Assembly (NCBI RefSeq): GCF_003991355.1
Contig: NZ_RCSU01000003.1
Span: forward strand, 248,001-312,000
DNA length: 64,000 nucleotides
Reading direction: 5' to 3'
From: Pseudoflavitalea rhizosphaerae
Lineage (GTDB): Bacteria > Bacteroidota > Bacteroidia > Chitinophagales > Chitinophagaceae
How positions within the stretch are numbered: position 1 is the stretch's first letter; every line of letters begins with the position of its first letter. The notes beneath the pieces are model-generated. The model worked only from the letters and a program-made list of their open reading frames with translations, searched no databases and had not been told where the DNA came from. Shown here one piece after another: positions 42,897-52,181 of the stretch. Made by a program: the position numbers and the translations under genes.

Positions 42897-43673
42897 TTAC
42901 AATTTCTGGGCAGCACCTGCAATAAAGCTGGCCACTTTGGATGGTTGCGATACCATCGGCACATGGCTTGCTTTCAGTTCAAGCACGGTAGCATTGATCA
43001 TTTTTGCTTCTGCGCGCGCCAGATCCAGGGGCACCATATGGTCTTCAAGCCCGATCAAAAACCAGGATGGTTTTGTTTTCCAGGCAGCCTTTGTGATCTT
43101 GTCGTTAGTACCTTTTACTGTCCAGGGCACTTGTGTGGCATGCACCACATCCCTTTCTACTTTTTTCAGGTCCTGCGCAAAATATTGATGGATGCCTTTA
43201 CTGGATAGTGTGATAAAATTGCTGGCATCTACCTGGAATTCGCCGCTACCAGGCGCAGGAGGGAATGCTGATGTTACGTCTACGGCCGACTGGTTATCAT
43301 TGGGAACCAGTGAGCATACATATACCAGCCCCACTACTTTGGGATCATTGCCTGCTTCCGTGATCACCATTCCGCCATAGGAATGGCCCACCAGCAATAC
43401 AGGGCCATTCATAGAAGCGATGGCGCGTTTGGCTGCGGCCACATCATCACCCAGTGATGTGAGCGGATTTTGTACTGCTACTACATTGTATCCTTTTGCC
43501 TGCAGCAGCGGGATCACTTTTGCCCAGCTGGAACCATCGGCAAATGCGCCATGCACCAGCACAATATTTTTTACACCTTCTGTCATTTTTTGAGATTTAG
43601 CTTGTTGAGGAAATGAGAACATAGTTATTACAGCCAGCAGGATCCCTGCCAGGGTTTTCTTAGTGTTGAACAT
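42897..43673 (-). CDS. Secreted alpha/beta hydrolase (EstC/MhpC-like)
   Basis: 258 aa with a signal peptide (about residues 1-28, ending QQAKSQ). NIVLVHGAFADGSSWAKVI holds the oxyanion HG, and VLLVGHSYGGMVITEAG the nucleophile serine. The acid is probably in SWFLIGLEDHMVP, and the histidine in LKASHVPMVSQP near the C-terminus. This is the family often annotated as salicylate-esterase or EstC-like hydrolase. Substrate unknown; periplasmic location expected. It lies 41 bp downstream of a second alpha/beta hydrolase. Confidence 0.88.
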   Translation of the reverse strand: MFNTKKTLAGILLAVITMFSFPQQAKSQKMTEGVKNIVLVHGAFADGSSWAKVIPLLQAKGYNVVAVQNPLTSLGDDVAAAKRAIASMNGPVLLVGHSYGGMVITEAGNDPKVVGLVYVCSLVPNDNQSAVDVTSAFPPAPGSGEFQVDASNFITLSSKGIHQYFAQDLKKVERDVVHATQVPWTVKGTNDKITKAAWKTKPSWFLIGLEDHMVPLDLARAEAKMINATVLELKASHVPMVSQPSKVASFIAGAAQKL

Positions 43674-43714
43674 AACTGTTGATTTAAGTGCTTATAAAAT
43701 AGAAAGACATTGAA

Positions 43715-44758
43715 TTATTCAGCGAGGGCTTTCCTGATTGTGGCAGCCGCCTGCAACAGCGCGGTTTGAACAGCAGGAACATTTGCGAGCGGATTCAGCA
43801 GGCCATAATCGTGGATCAGTCCCATATGCCTGGTGAGTGTAACCGGAACGCCTGCTTCATCCAGTTTGCGGGCATAAGCTTCTCCTTCATCGCGCAGCAC
43901 ATCATTCTCGGCGGTCTGGATCAGTGCGGGCGGCAATCCTTTCAGCTGATCGATGCCTGCCTGTAACGGAGATGCATAGATGTCTTTTCGTGTATTCAGA
44001 TCGGGGAGATAATTATCCCAGAACCAGATCATCATATTCCTGGAAAGGAACCTGCCTTCTCCCAGCTCTTTGTAGGAACCTGTTTCGAAATTGGCATCTG
44101 TTACGGGCCAGAGCATCACCTGCAATTTGATTGATGGACCGCCTTTATCTTTTGCCATCAGGGCTACGGCCGCTGTCATGTTACCGCCAACGCTATTGCC
44201 AACTACTGCGAGATTCTTTCCGTTCACGCCTATTTCCTGTCCGTGTTCCGCCACCCATTTTGTAGCGGCATAGATCTGATTGATAGCTACCGGGTATTTT
44301 GCCTCCGGCGATGGCGTATAATCCGGGAAAACAGCTACAGCCCCGCTTGCCACAACCAAATCCCTTACTATTCTTCTGTGTGTTGGATAATCTCCCAACA
44401 CCCATCCGCCTCCGTGTACATAAATAAACACTGGCGCACCTGCCTTTGCTCCTGTCGGTTTTGTGATATGTACTTTTACCTGCACACCGTCCTGGGTGAT
44501 GATAGTTTCCGATTCTTCGATACCGGAGTAATCAACTGGTACCGAGTTTTGTGCATCCGTCAATACCTGCCTGGCTGCTGCGGGGCTGAGCTGTTCAATT
44601 GGTTTACCTGTTCCCGAGTTGAGCGCTTTCAGAAAGTTTCTTACGGGAAGGAATATACGAGTATCGTTCTCTGCTTTTAATTTTTGCGACATAACCTGGT
44701 TATTTGAATAAAGGAATAGTACAGCGCATATCAATGCACCGGATATCTTGAATTTCAT
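43715..44758 (-). CDS. HSL-type alpha/beta hydrolase, secreted
   Basis: 347 aa with a signal peptide (MKFKISGALICAVLFLYSNNQVMSQ). The hormone-sensitive-lipase subgroup is shown by VFIYVHGGGWVLGDYPTHRR (HGGG oxyanion hole) and VVGNSVGGNMTAAVAL (nucleophile). The acid is in TAENDVLRDEGEAYA and the histidine in MGLIHDYGLLN. It hydrolyses small esters in the periplasm; natural substrate unknown. It belongs to the minus-strand enzyme cluster (46314-42491). Confidence 0.9.
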   Translation of the reverse strand: MKFKISGALICAVLFLYSNNQVMSQKLKAENDTRIFLPVRNFLKALNSGTGKPIEQLSPAAARQVLTDAQNSVPVDYSGIEESETIITQDGVQVKVHITKPTGAKAGAPVFIYVHGGGWVLGDYPTHRRIVRDLVVASGAVAVFPDYTPSPEAKYPVAINQIYAATKWVAEHGQEIGVNGKNLAVVGNSVGGNMTAAVALMAKDKGGPSIKLQVMLWPVTDANFETGSYKELGEGRFLSRNMMIWFWDNYLPDLNTRKDIYASPLQAGIDQLKGLPPALIQTAENDVLRDEGEAYARKLDEAGVPVTLTRHMGLIHDYGLLNPLANVPAVQTALLQAAATIRKALAE

Positions 44759-44782
44759 AACAATGTTTAAGGAATTGGGGAA

Positions 44783-45100
44783 TTATGGTTTGGGAGTAAC
44801 GGGTTGGTACCGTAATTTCTTTGCCATGTCAAAATCCCAATGCTGGGAGATGGCTTGTGAGGGATCTACAACCAATCCTTTTACACCATGTGCTGACGAG
44901 ATCGCATATACTACTGCGTTATCATCCGGTTTTCCAACCTCTTCAAAATTGTAGATAGCATCTACATGGAATTCATCCGGGTTGAGGCGCATGTCAAGGT
45001 CGCTGCAATAAAGGCAGAAGGGTTCTGCATCGAATTCCGCCTGGTAGCCTTTTTCCTTCAGTTCGGAAACGGCATCGGTGAGTGATTCAAATTTTTGCAT
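44783..45100 (-). CDS. Small conserved cytoplasmic protein of unknown function
   Basis: 105 aa. Starts MQKFESLTDAVSELKEKGYQ, has CLYCSDLDMRLNPDEFHVD in the middle and GVKGLVVD near the end. I recall similar short proteins in Bacteroidota labelled 'phosphoribosylpyrophosphate synthetase', but this one has no PRPP-synthetase motif and is far too short, so the name should not be used. The CxxC-like pair (CLYC) could be redox-active or bind metal. Same strand and cluster as the hydrolases. Confidence 0.65.
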   Translation of the reverse strand: MQKFESLTDAVSELKEKGYQAEFDAEPFCLYCSDLDMRLNPDEFHVDAIYNFEEVGKPDDNAVVYAISSAHGVKGLVVDPSQAISQHWDFDMAKKLRYQPVTPKP

Positions 45101-45136
45101 ACAAAAGATTTTAAGTGTTAAACGATGTATATAGGA

Positions 45137-45343
45137 TCAGAACAGGTTTTCCGGGTTGCCGGGAGAAACATTTATTTCCGTATACACAGGAATATAATCT
45201 TCCATTCTGAGTCCCTGGTCAAGGAACTCGCTTCCTTCCGTACTGCTGTGTGGTGGCTGGTGTTTATGGATATCGGGGAGATCAGTTGTAACCGTACTTA
45301 GTCTCAGGTTCAGTTTGAATGGATGGATGAAAGAGAGATTCAT
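45137..45343 (-). CDS. Hypothetical small protein
   Basis: 68 aa from the ATG at 45343 (MNLSFIHPFKLNLRLSTV). No signal peptide; acidic C-terminus with LRMEDYIPVYTEINVS. No family recognised. It lies 36 bp before the 105-aa gene in the same direction, which is the main support. Upstream (45344-45558) I see no gene. Confidence 0.4.
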   Translation of the reverse strand: MNLSFIHPFKLNLRLSTVTTDLPDIHKHQPPHSSTEGSEFLDQGLRMEDYIPVYTEINVSPGNPENLF

Positions 45344-45558
45344 GGTTATAGATTGAATAGTGAATAATCGTGGGAAGAAGAAAATGGTATGCTGCCTGTT
45401 GACTTGCCGTGTTGTTGACCGGTTTTCGCAGGGATCATGCGCCGGCGTGGGGAGATCCAGGTGCACGAACAGGTGGAAAGTGCACTCCCGTTACAACCGC
45501 CTCGGCAAACTGTCACCCGTCGTCTTCGTTTCAACAGCCAGCATACCAGGTGGTGATC

Positions 45559-46314
45559 TTAAGCGCTGGCGGGTTGTGCAGACAACCAGGTTTCGAAATT
45601 CACGCTGCCGAGTTTGGCAATGCCTTCAGGCACCAGCGATGTTTCTGTGATCTGTGCGCCGTAATAGCGGGCGTCCGTGTTGGGCACTACTTTGCGGGGA
45701 TCGTTCAGTCCTTTGAGGTAGCGATGTACCAGCTCGGGCATGTTGAAGCGTTCCGGTCCTGCAATTTCAATAATGCCATTCACAGGTGGTTGCAATGCCG
45801 CTTCAGTTACGAAGCCGGCAACATTTTCGGCAGCAATGGGCTGGAATTTCACGTTGGAGATATGCACCAGCTCTCCTTCCGTGGCCACCTGTGCAATGCC
45901 TCCGATGAACTCGAAGAATTGGGTGCTACGCAGGATGGTGTAGGGAACGCCGGATTTTTTGATCAGGTCTTCCTGCACCAGTTTGGCGCGCATGTAACCA
46001 CTGTCCTGCATCAGGTCAACGCCTACAATGGAGAGGGCGACATGATGTTTTACACCTGCATTGGTTTCCGCAGCCAGCAGGTTACGGCCTGCAGTCTGGA
46101 AGAATTCAAGTACAGCTTTGTCTTCAAAGGAAGGGGAGTTGGCAAGATCCACAACAACATCGGTATCGGTCAGGGCTTCCGCCAGTCCTTCGCCGGTGAT
46201 AGTATTGATTCCGGTTGCCGGAGAAGCAGCTATCACCTGGTGGCCCAGCTGACGAAGTTTCGCTACTACTTTTGATCCGATGAGGCCAGAGCCTCCGATG
46301 ACTACGATTTTCAT
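45559..46314 (-). CDS. NmrA-like NAD(P)-binding SDR-type protein
   Basis: 251 aa. The N-terminal Rossmann motif is MKIVVIGGSGLIGSKVVAKL. HHVALSIVGVDLMQDSGYMRAK carries the Tyr/Lys-like part of extended/atypical SDRs, and VPYTILRSTQFFEFIGGI is typical of NmrA-like proteins. Such proteins bind NAD(P) and may act as reductases or redox sensors. It is first in the minus-strand enzyme cluster and lies 160 bp below the end of the sigma-54 activator gene. Confidence 0.88.
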   Translation of the reverse strand: MKIVVIGGSGLIGSKVVAKLRQLGHQVIAASPATGINTITGEGLAEALTDTDVVVDLANSPSFEDKAVLEFFQTAGRNLLAAETNAGVKHHVALSIVGVDLMQDSGYMRAKLVQEDLIKKSGVPYTILRSTQFFEFIGGIAQVATEGELVHISNVKFQPIAAENVAGFVTEAALQPPVNGIIEIAGPERFNMPELVHRYLKGLNDPRKVVPNTDARYYGAQITETSLVPEGIAKLGSVNFETWLSAQPASA

Positions 46315-46474
46315 AATTCGACTTTTTTAAGATTACATTTTCATCCTAATAGAGACCAATTAAATGCCAAACCGTTAATCAACTAATTTCCAGATCAGTA
46401 TAGCAAAACAGCCCTGCGAAAATTCACGATATTCAGTGAAAGCACGGATTCTTTCACCATATACAGGGATTTGA

Positions 46475-49105
46475 TCAGGCGAAATAATCCGCCTTGGTGA
46501 TCTTCAATTTTTTCATTTTTGAATGGAGCGTATTACCGGGAACTTTGAGGATCTCTGCTGCGCCACCTGCGCCGGAGATCTTACCTGAACAACGTTTCAG
46601 TACTTCGATTATATATCCACGTTCTATTTCTTCCAGTGGCAGGTTGGAGATCTGCGACAACTCCGGTTTATCGGCGCCGTTATGTTTGGGAATGAAAACA
46701 TCGCGCATTTCTCCATCCGTAGTGAGCAGTATGCTGCGTTCAATCAGGTGCTCCAGTTCACGCACATTGCCTGGCCAGGTATAAGCGCGTAATTGTTGCA
46801 ATACTTTCGGCGCAACTTTCCTGATCCTTCTGCCGGTGTTCTTGCTGAATTTTTCTATAAAGAAATGAGTGAGTGGTTCGATGTCTTCCATCCGGTCACG
46901 CAATGGTGGTAGTGTGATGGGAAATACATTGAGACGGAAATAAAGATCCGCGCGGAAGCGTCCTGCTTTCACTTCTTCTTCCAGGCTGCGGTTGGTGGCG
47001 GCGATCAGTCTCACATCGATCTTGATCGTTTGCTTCCCGCCCAGTCTTTCCAGTTCACGTTCCTGGATCACGCGTAAGAGTTTGGCCTGTGCTTCCAGTG
47101 GCAGCTCTCCTATTTCATCGAGGAATAAAGTGCTGTGATTGGCGAGCTCGAATTTACCGATGCGCCTGTCTATTGCGCCGGTAAAGGCGCCTCGCTCATG
47201 ACCGAAGAGCTCGCTCTCGATGAGATTGGCAGGAAGCGCTGCGCAGTTGACCTTGATCATCAGTTTATCTTTTCGCGGCGAAGCGTTGTGCAGGGCGCGC
47301 GCTATCAGTTCCTTGCCGGTGCCTGTTTCACCCAGCACCAATACCGTAGTGCCCGAGTCCGCCACCAGCGACATCAACCGGTACACATCCTGCATAGCAG
47401 CCGCATTGCCGATGATCTCGGAGAAGTTGTAAATATTTCTGATCTGCTCTTTGAGGTAGAGGTTTTCCTGCTCCAGTTGTTTTTTGTAAGCGAGGAGTTT
47501 TTCATTGGCGAGGATATTGGCAATAGCAACGGAGATCTGCGCGCAGATGCCTTTGAGCACGAGCTGACTGAGCCAGTCGGCCAGCAGCCAGATGGTGCCG
47601 ATGATCTTGTCGCCCGCACGCAGGGGGAGACTGTGCATATTCTTCAGTCCGGTAGTTTGCCAGAGTTTCGCATAGGTATTACCGCTATCGATCTCTTCTT
47701 CCACGTTGAACACCACGCCTTCCGTGCTGGCGAGTACTTTGGCTGTATAGGGTTCATCGGCGGTGATCAGGTGATTGGAGAGCTCATCGAAAAGGATACC
47801 TGCGTTCTCAAACAGGGACCTATCGAACATGAATGGCCGAAGATGAACACCATCTTCCTCAAACACTCTTATCATGGCGAGCTTGGTGTGCATGATCTTA
47901 TCGAACACGCGGAAGATGGCTGCTTCCAGTTCCGGTTTTGTTTTCACCAGTGAAACATCTTTACTAAAATCCAGCAGGAATGCCTGCTCCTTTTGTGTGT
48001 TCACGATCTGTTCATTGGCCATGATATTGGCCATGGCGATGGAGATCTGTGAGCAGATGCCCTGCAGTAACTGAATATTGATCTCATCGATGCCGAGCCA
48101 TAAGATGCCGAGATTGGTTTCACCGTGGTGTAAGCGGATACCAACAATTGTTTTATGTCCGAGGTTCTTCCAGTGATGAAGATAAGCGGAACTGATACCG
48201 CGTTGGATCTCGCGCTCTACGCTGAACAATAAAGGGATATAGCTATCCAGCACGCGGTTCTGCAGTCCATCGTTGATGGGAAAACTGGTGGAGAGCATTT
48301 GCAGTAAATCAGCATTGCCTGATTGTACAAGTTCATGATCGTAGATATAGGCGCTGAGGGTTTCACCGTCTTCATTGATCTTTCTTATCACATAGCCGCG
48401 TTGTGCGTTGAGTTTGTAGAGAGCAGTGTGTACTGCGGCGGCGAGCTGGTCCCTTGTTCTGACCATGGCGATCTCGCTGCAAAAATCAAGGAGGAATGAT
48501 TTTTCTTTTTCCTTATCCAGGATCTCTTCGTTCTTGATGATATTGGCGATGGCGGAAGAGAGCTGTGGCGTGATGCCTTTGATGATGCTGCGGAATTCAT
48601 CTGTGAAACTGTTATCGCGGTCTGAGTAGATATGGATAAAGCCCATGGGTTTTTCTTTGTTCATGAGTTTGGTCATGAGGATCTCTTTGACGCCTGCGCT
48701 GTGGTTCACGCGGAGGAATGGCGGACTTTGGGGAAGGTCCATCACATCTTCCAGCATATAGGATACCGGGCCGTCTGCTTCCAGTACGGATTGGATCCAG
48801 GGATCATTGAGGGCAAAATGATACTCCACCATTTCCTGGTAACGGGCATGTGTTCTGATGGGAGACGCTGTGTGATCCAGGAGGAATGGCGTATAGGTTT
48901 CATCTTTTGCCTCGATAAGCGTTACGATGGTATGCGTGAAGTAGAACAGGCTTTTGATCCGTTTGGAGAAGAGGATGAGGAGATCGTTTTTGTCGCGAAC
49001 TCTTGTGATATCATTGCCGAGGTCCAATAATACCTGCCGCTCCTGTTCAAGTGTGAGAACAGAAGACATGGGCAATTCCTGGGAGAGGGATTTTGCCTTT
49101 TTCAT
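46475..49105 (-). CDS. Sigma-54-dependent activator with three GAF-like modules
   Basis: 876 aa from the ATG at 49105 (MKKAKSLSQELPM); longer starts add a non-conserved hydrophobic leader. Three successive sensory modules (about 13-180, 185-370, 375-565) each begin with a phrase like FLLDFCSEIAMVRTRDQL and end with a helix such as QISIAMANIMANEQI, so they look internally duplicated GAF domains. A short coiled coil leads to the AAA+ domain: Walker A GETGTGKELIARAL, the sigma-54 contact loop GAFTGA, Walker B TLFLDEIGELP. The Fis-type helix-turn-helix at the C-terminus ends GNTLHSKMKKLKI. It activates sigma-54 promoters; the downstream enzyme cluster on the same strand is the obvious candidate target. 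Confidence 0.93.
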   Translation of the reverse strand: MKKAKSLSQELPMSSVLTLEQERQVLLDLGNDITRVRDKNDLLILFSKRIKSLFYFTHTIVTLIEAKDETYTPFLLDHTASPIRTHARYQEMVEYHFALNDPWIQSVLEADGPVSYMLEDVMDLPQSPPFLRVNHSAGVKEILMTKLMNKEKPMGFIHIYSDRDNSFTDEFRSIIKGITPQLSSAIANIIKNEEILDKEKEKSFLLDFCSEIAMVRTRDQLAAAVHTALYKLNAQRGYVIRKINEDGETLSAYIYDHELVQSGNADLLQMLSTSFPINDGLQNRVLDSYIPLLFSVEREIQRGISSAYLHHWKNLGHKTIVGIRLHHGETNLGILWLGIDEINIQLLQGICSQISIAMANIMANEQIVNTQKEQAFLLDFSKDVSLVKTKPELEAAIFRVFDKIMHTKLAMIRVFEEDGVHLRPFMFDRSLFENAGILFDELSNHLITADEPYTAKVLASTEGVVFNVEEEIDSGNTYAKLWQTTGLKNMHSLPLRAGDKIIGTIWLLADWLSQLVLKGICAQISVAIANILANEKLLAYKKQLEQENLYLKEQIRNIYNFSEIIGNAAAMQDVYRLMSLVADSGTTVLVLGETGTGKELIARALHNASPRKDKLMIKVNCAALPANLIESELFGHERGAFTGAIDRRIGKFELANHSTLFLDEIGELPLEAQAKLLRVIQERELERLGGKQTIKIDVRLIAATNRSLEEEVKAGRFRADLYFRLNVFPITLPPLRDRMEDIEPLTHFFIEKFSKNTGRRIRKVAPKVLQQLRAYTWPGNVRELEHLIERSILLTTDGEMRDVFIPKHNGADKPELSQISNLPLEEIERGYIIEVLKRCSGKISGAGGAAEILKVPGNTLHSKMKKLKITKADYFA

Positions 49106-49427
49106 GAGTATAAAAGTTGGGGGACTTTTGTGGAGGTAAAGGTAGGGAAAATAAAGGTTAGACAGTGAAAGACAAACTGGTACTGAAAAATTCAGTGTCT
49201 GGTCAGATGAATTCACCCTTTTTATGGGTCTCCCTATTTATTGCTGTGTATATGTTTATGCTCAATGATTTGCGAAATTATTTTTTCGTTTGTTCCTCAT
49301 CGTTATCATTATTTTTTTTCAAATTTTCCCGATTGCGAAAGTACCGGCATGGCATATGACCCGTTATAATAGGGGCAACATTAAACATCCTTTCCAGTAC
49401 TAAAAGACATTAAATACTAATCAATCA

Positions 49428-49970
49428 ATGATCACAGTATCCCAATCTAATGGAGATGAGCCCATCTCCTCCTGTACCCCGAAGCGCTTATACGAAGCAC
49501 TCTGGGGTTTCCTGGTAGATTATGCGATCAGGTTTACATTGAATGAAGAGGATGCAGAGGATATCGTTTCAACGGTATTTGTAAAGCTGTTGAACACAAA
49601 GCGAACATTCCCTACTTTCCTGGATGCCAAAGCTTACCTGTGCGTTTCAGTAAGGAATGCCTGTTTTGATTACCTGGCGAAAGCGAAAAAAGACAAAAAG
49701 CGCAGTGCTCAATTTTCATACTTCGAATCAAACCTGGTTGACGATGAGCTCCTCGCTCTTCATAAGACATCCATCTCCGATCAACACCTGCAGAAAGTAA
49801 TGTCCACTTTATCAGCAGAAAACCGGTTCTTCCTGGACTGTTGTTTAGACAAATCTTTGTCGATGGCTGAGGTTGCCGCCAAAACCGGGCATACCGTCAA
49901 AGGCGCTTACAATAAGAAATCCCTCCTGCTTAAGGACCTGAGGAATGAGCTTACTAAATACAGGCACTAG
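49428..49970 (+). CDS. ECF RNA polymerase sigma-70 factor (locus C, plus-strand pair)
   Basis: 180 aa. Region 2: LYEALWGFLVDYAIRFTLNE and DAEDIVSTVFVKLLN; linker with YLCVSVRNACFDYLA; region 4: LSAENRFFLDCCLDKSLSMAEVA with the helix-turn-helix KTGHTVKGAYNKKSL. It is FecI-like and paired with the FecR gene 118 bp downstream. No susC follows on this strand; the next genes are the small Cys-proteins and the MauE-like protein, which are the likely regulon. Confidence 0.9.
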   Translation: MITVSQSNGDEPISSCTPKRLYEALWGFLVDYAIRFTLNEEDAEDIVSTVFVKLLNTKRTFPTFLDAKAYLCVSVRNACFDYLAKAKKDKKRSAQFSYFESNLVDDELLALHKTSISDQHLQKVMSTLSAENRFFLDCCLDKSLSMAEVAAKTGHTVKGAYNKKSLLLKDLRNELTKYRH

Positions 49971-50088
49971 GCCGGACTACTATTGACAATTAAGCAATTA
50001 GTTTTTCCTGAAAATATAATCTCGCCAAATGCCTATAAAAACAGGCATACCGGAGTTGTATACTATCAGGGATATATAAACCTGGAAT

Positions 50089-51159
50089 ATGCAAACCGAA
50101 TTACTCTTTGAGATCCGTTTAAAGATCAGTGCTGGTACAGCCTCTCCGGCTGAGTTGCTGCTTTGGGAGGAGTGGATCAGCCAGCCGCATATCCAGGCAC
50201 AACAATTTGTGAGTGAAGCAGAAATTGAGCAAAGGCTCAGGATCGATATGGCAAAACCGGACTGGGAAAGTTTCCTGCAACAACAGGAGCATAATCTTAT
50301 CTATGTTGAGGAAGATAGGACGGTCCATCCAAACAATCCCGATACCCTGTTGAAACACATTCTTTCCAGCCGGCCACCAAGAAACCTGATAGTAAAGTTG
50401 GTGGCAGCCATTATCATTGGGATCATGTTGTGCACAGCTGCCTACCTGATCATCAACAAAAGGCAGCAGGCAACCAATCTCCTGGCGGTGGTGGAATATA
50501 AGACCATCCATAGCCCTGCCGGCAAAACAATTTCCTTCACCCTTCCAGACGGATCGAAGGTTTGGTTGAACACGAATACCACCCTGCGCTATCCTGAAGC
50601 ATTCACCAATTGTTACCGCAAGGTTGATCTGAATGGCGAGGCTTATTTTGATGTGGTAAAAGATGAGCAACGCCCTTTTATTGTTCGCACAGACAGCAGC
50701 GAAACGCGGGTATTGGGAACCCGGTTCAATGTGGATGCTTATAAAGGTACCGGGATACTGAAAGTATCCTTGCTGGAAGGATCTGTGCTGGTTGGGAAAC
50801 GCGATGAATCGGTTCCCACTAAACTGGAACCCGGTGAGCAGAGTGTATTCAACAATGGTAGTTTCAGCGTGATCAAGATGAGCCGGCCTGAAGAAGCGAC
50901 CGCCTGGCAAAGAGATTCATTTGCATTCGACCAGGCGAGATTAGCTGATATCATGCATAAGCTGGCGCAGTATTACAATTTCAATGTGAAAATTGATAAA
51001 GAGATAGAGAACGAAAGATTTACTGTTGGTGTAACCGAAAGAACAATCCCTGTTATGCGTATACTTCGAGGCCTTGAAAGAACAAAAGCTTTCAGGATCT
51101 ATCCGCAGAAAAGCTCAATCTCTCCCGGAGATACTATTATGATATTGAAGAATGAGTAA
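50089..51159 (+). CDS. FecR-family anti-sigma/transducer protein (locus C, plus-strand pair)
   Basis: 356 aa. Cytoplasmic N-terminal ~100 residues; TM helix at about 103-120 (LVAAIIIGIMLCTAAYLII); FecR domain with TLPDGSKVWLNTNTTLRYP and GEAYFDVVKDEQRP; C-terminal domain starting FAFDQARLADIMHKLAQYYNF. It is an orphan pair with the sigma factor above, since the next SusC (56624-60124) is on the opposite strand about 5.5 kb away and has its own FecR. It might still sense that SusC or another one elsewhere. Confidence 0.92.
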   Translation: MQTELLFEIRLKISAGTASPAELLLWEEWISQPHIQAQQFVSEAEIEQRLRIDMAKPDWESFLQQQEHNLIYVEEDRTVHPNNPDTLLKHILSSRPPRNLIVKLVAAIIIGIMLCTAAYLIINKRQQATNLLAVVEYKTIHSPAGKTISFTLPDGSKVWLNTNTTLRYPEAFTNCYRKVDLNGEAYFDVVKDEQRPFIVRTDSSETRVLGTRFNVDAYKGTGILKVSLLEGSVLVGKRDESVPTKLEPGEQSVFNNGSFSVIKMSRPEEATAWQRDSFAFDQARLADIMHKLAQYYNFNVKIDKEIENERFTVGVTERTIPVMRILRGLERTKAFRIYPQKSSISPGDTIMILKNE

Positions 51160-51525
51160 GACTAATTATTCTTCAGGCGCTTCACAGATCAAAGATATTG
51201 GAAGCCATTACCATTAGACCTCCTATTTAATTTATGATGCCGGACCACCAGTTGGTGGCCGGCAACACCTGAAGCGTTGATCGCGTTGATCATTTGAGCA
51301 CCTGTTTACATAGGCGGTAATACCTGTTGCGTTCGGTTTCGCCGGTATATCCTCCATTGATCCGCAGGATTATTTTCCTCATTTCATTCTACAATCGGAA
51401 ATTTGGGGCATGGGTATTTCGGAAATTGGCCGCTCAATTAACATTAAAATACTCCCTAAAACATAAGTAAGTTTATTAGAATTTTCAGTACTTCACTTTG
51501 CGCTCAGTACATCTGAAACGCTGCT
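51160..51525. other. Intergenic region after fecR with hairpin and duplicated control block
   Basis: A GC-rich hairpin lies at 51239-51263 (GCCGGACCACCA against TGGTGGCCGGC, one unpaired base) without a T-run. The block 51446-51500 (containing CTCCCTAAAACATAAG and TCAGTACTTCACTTTG) matches 52344-52399 upstream of the intact MauE-like gene, so it is probably the original promoter or leader of the cassette. No gene seen. Confidence 0.5.
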
Positions 51526-51714
51526 TTATATGTTTTTTAATACGATTTTTCTCTACCTGACTTCCTGTTCCGATGGAGGAACATTTCTTCCTTCTGTTGA
51601 AATGGCCGCATTTATTTGAACCTTGCATTCACACTCCTATCCACCATGGGATTGTTCCTATACTCATATCAATTGCTAACTAATAAAGTTATTATGAAAA
51701 AGATTGCGCAATAA
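51526..51714 (+). pseudogene. Remnant of a MauE/DoxX-like gene
   Basis: The segment aligns with the 3' end of the intact gene at 52617-53093. TGTTCCGATGGAGG corresponds to the codons for the CSCGG motif, and the end ATGAAAAAGATTGCGCAATAA is the same MKKIAQ-stop. Between these points a one-base deletion (after GGAGGAA) and an in-frame TGA break the frame, and the first ~two thirds of the gene are missing. It is a dead copy left after the tandem duplication. Confidence 0.75.
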
Positions 51715-51776
51715 CAGGCCAACACCGAAGCCTGATATAATTCGGCTATTATTAATCATTAACATTTATTTATTTT

Positions 51777-52181
51777 ATGAAAAGTTTGAAAATCGTCCTG
51801 GCATCTCTCTTCCTGACTGCAAGCGTAATTACTATGTCATCTTTCGTTGCCGACTACAAAAGCAATGCTTTCGCCGTCGTATGCTACGAATATGCAGATG
51901 GACTGGGCTTGTTAGATCCAATTGAAGTTGGAACAGCCACAAACTGGACTCCTATTATAGCAACGAATGTACCGGTCGGTTGTCCGGATGCCGGTTTCCT
52001 TTGTTCAATTTGCTTTGAAGACTCTCAGTTTACTGGCACACCTACAGATCGTAAACAACAAGCTATAAATGTCCTCAAAGCGTGGCTTCAAGCAGGATAT
52101 TCCATTGAAAGTTTGACTGATGGACAAAGCATTAGCTTTTCAAACAAAAACCTCACTGTTTTTCAAAGAGACATAGAATAA
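51777..52181 (+). CDS. Small secreted four-cysteine protein, paralogue 1
   Basis: 134 aa. The signal peptide is MKSLKIVLASLFLTASVITM followed by SSFVA. The mature part of ~105 residues has cysteines at 36, 69, 76 and 79 (GCPDAGFLCSICF forms C-x6-C-x2-C). The C-terminal ~45 residues contain DRKQQAINVLKAWLQAGYS, an amphipathic helix, and end TVFQRDIE. By hand it is about 84% identical to paralogue 2 (22 differences in 134), with half of the changes between residues 54 and 81 and all four cysteines kept. I know no family name; in layout it recalls the short Bacteroidota secreted proteins encoded next to MauE-like genes. Probably a disulfide-bonded exported protein or precursor. Confidence 0.8.
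   Translation: MKSLKIVLASLFLTASVITMSSFVADYKSNAFAVVCYEYADGLGLLDPIEVGTATNWTPIIATNVPVGCPDAGFLCSICFEDSQFTGTPTDRKQQAINVLKAWLQAGYSIESLTDGQSISFSNKNLTVFQRDIE

Noticed and set aside
44783-45100. Label 'phosphoribosylpyrophosphate synthetase' for the 105-aa protein
   Set aside because: No PRPP-binding motif and only a third of the enzyme's length; annotated as unknown instead.
45409-46275. 288-codon plus-strand frame
   Set aside because: Antisense to the NmrA-like gene, which has a clear Rossmann motif.
46353-46376. Sigma-54-like promoter word (TTGGCATTTAATTGGT on the minus strand) before the NmrA-like gene
   Set aside because: The -24 part fits, but the invariant GC of the -12 part is GT here, so it is not annotated as a promoter; mentioned only as a lead.
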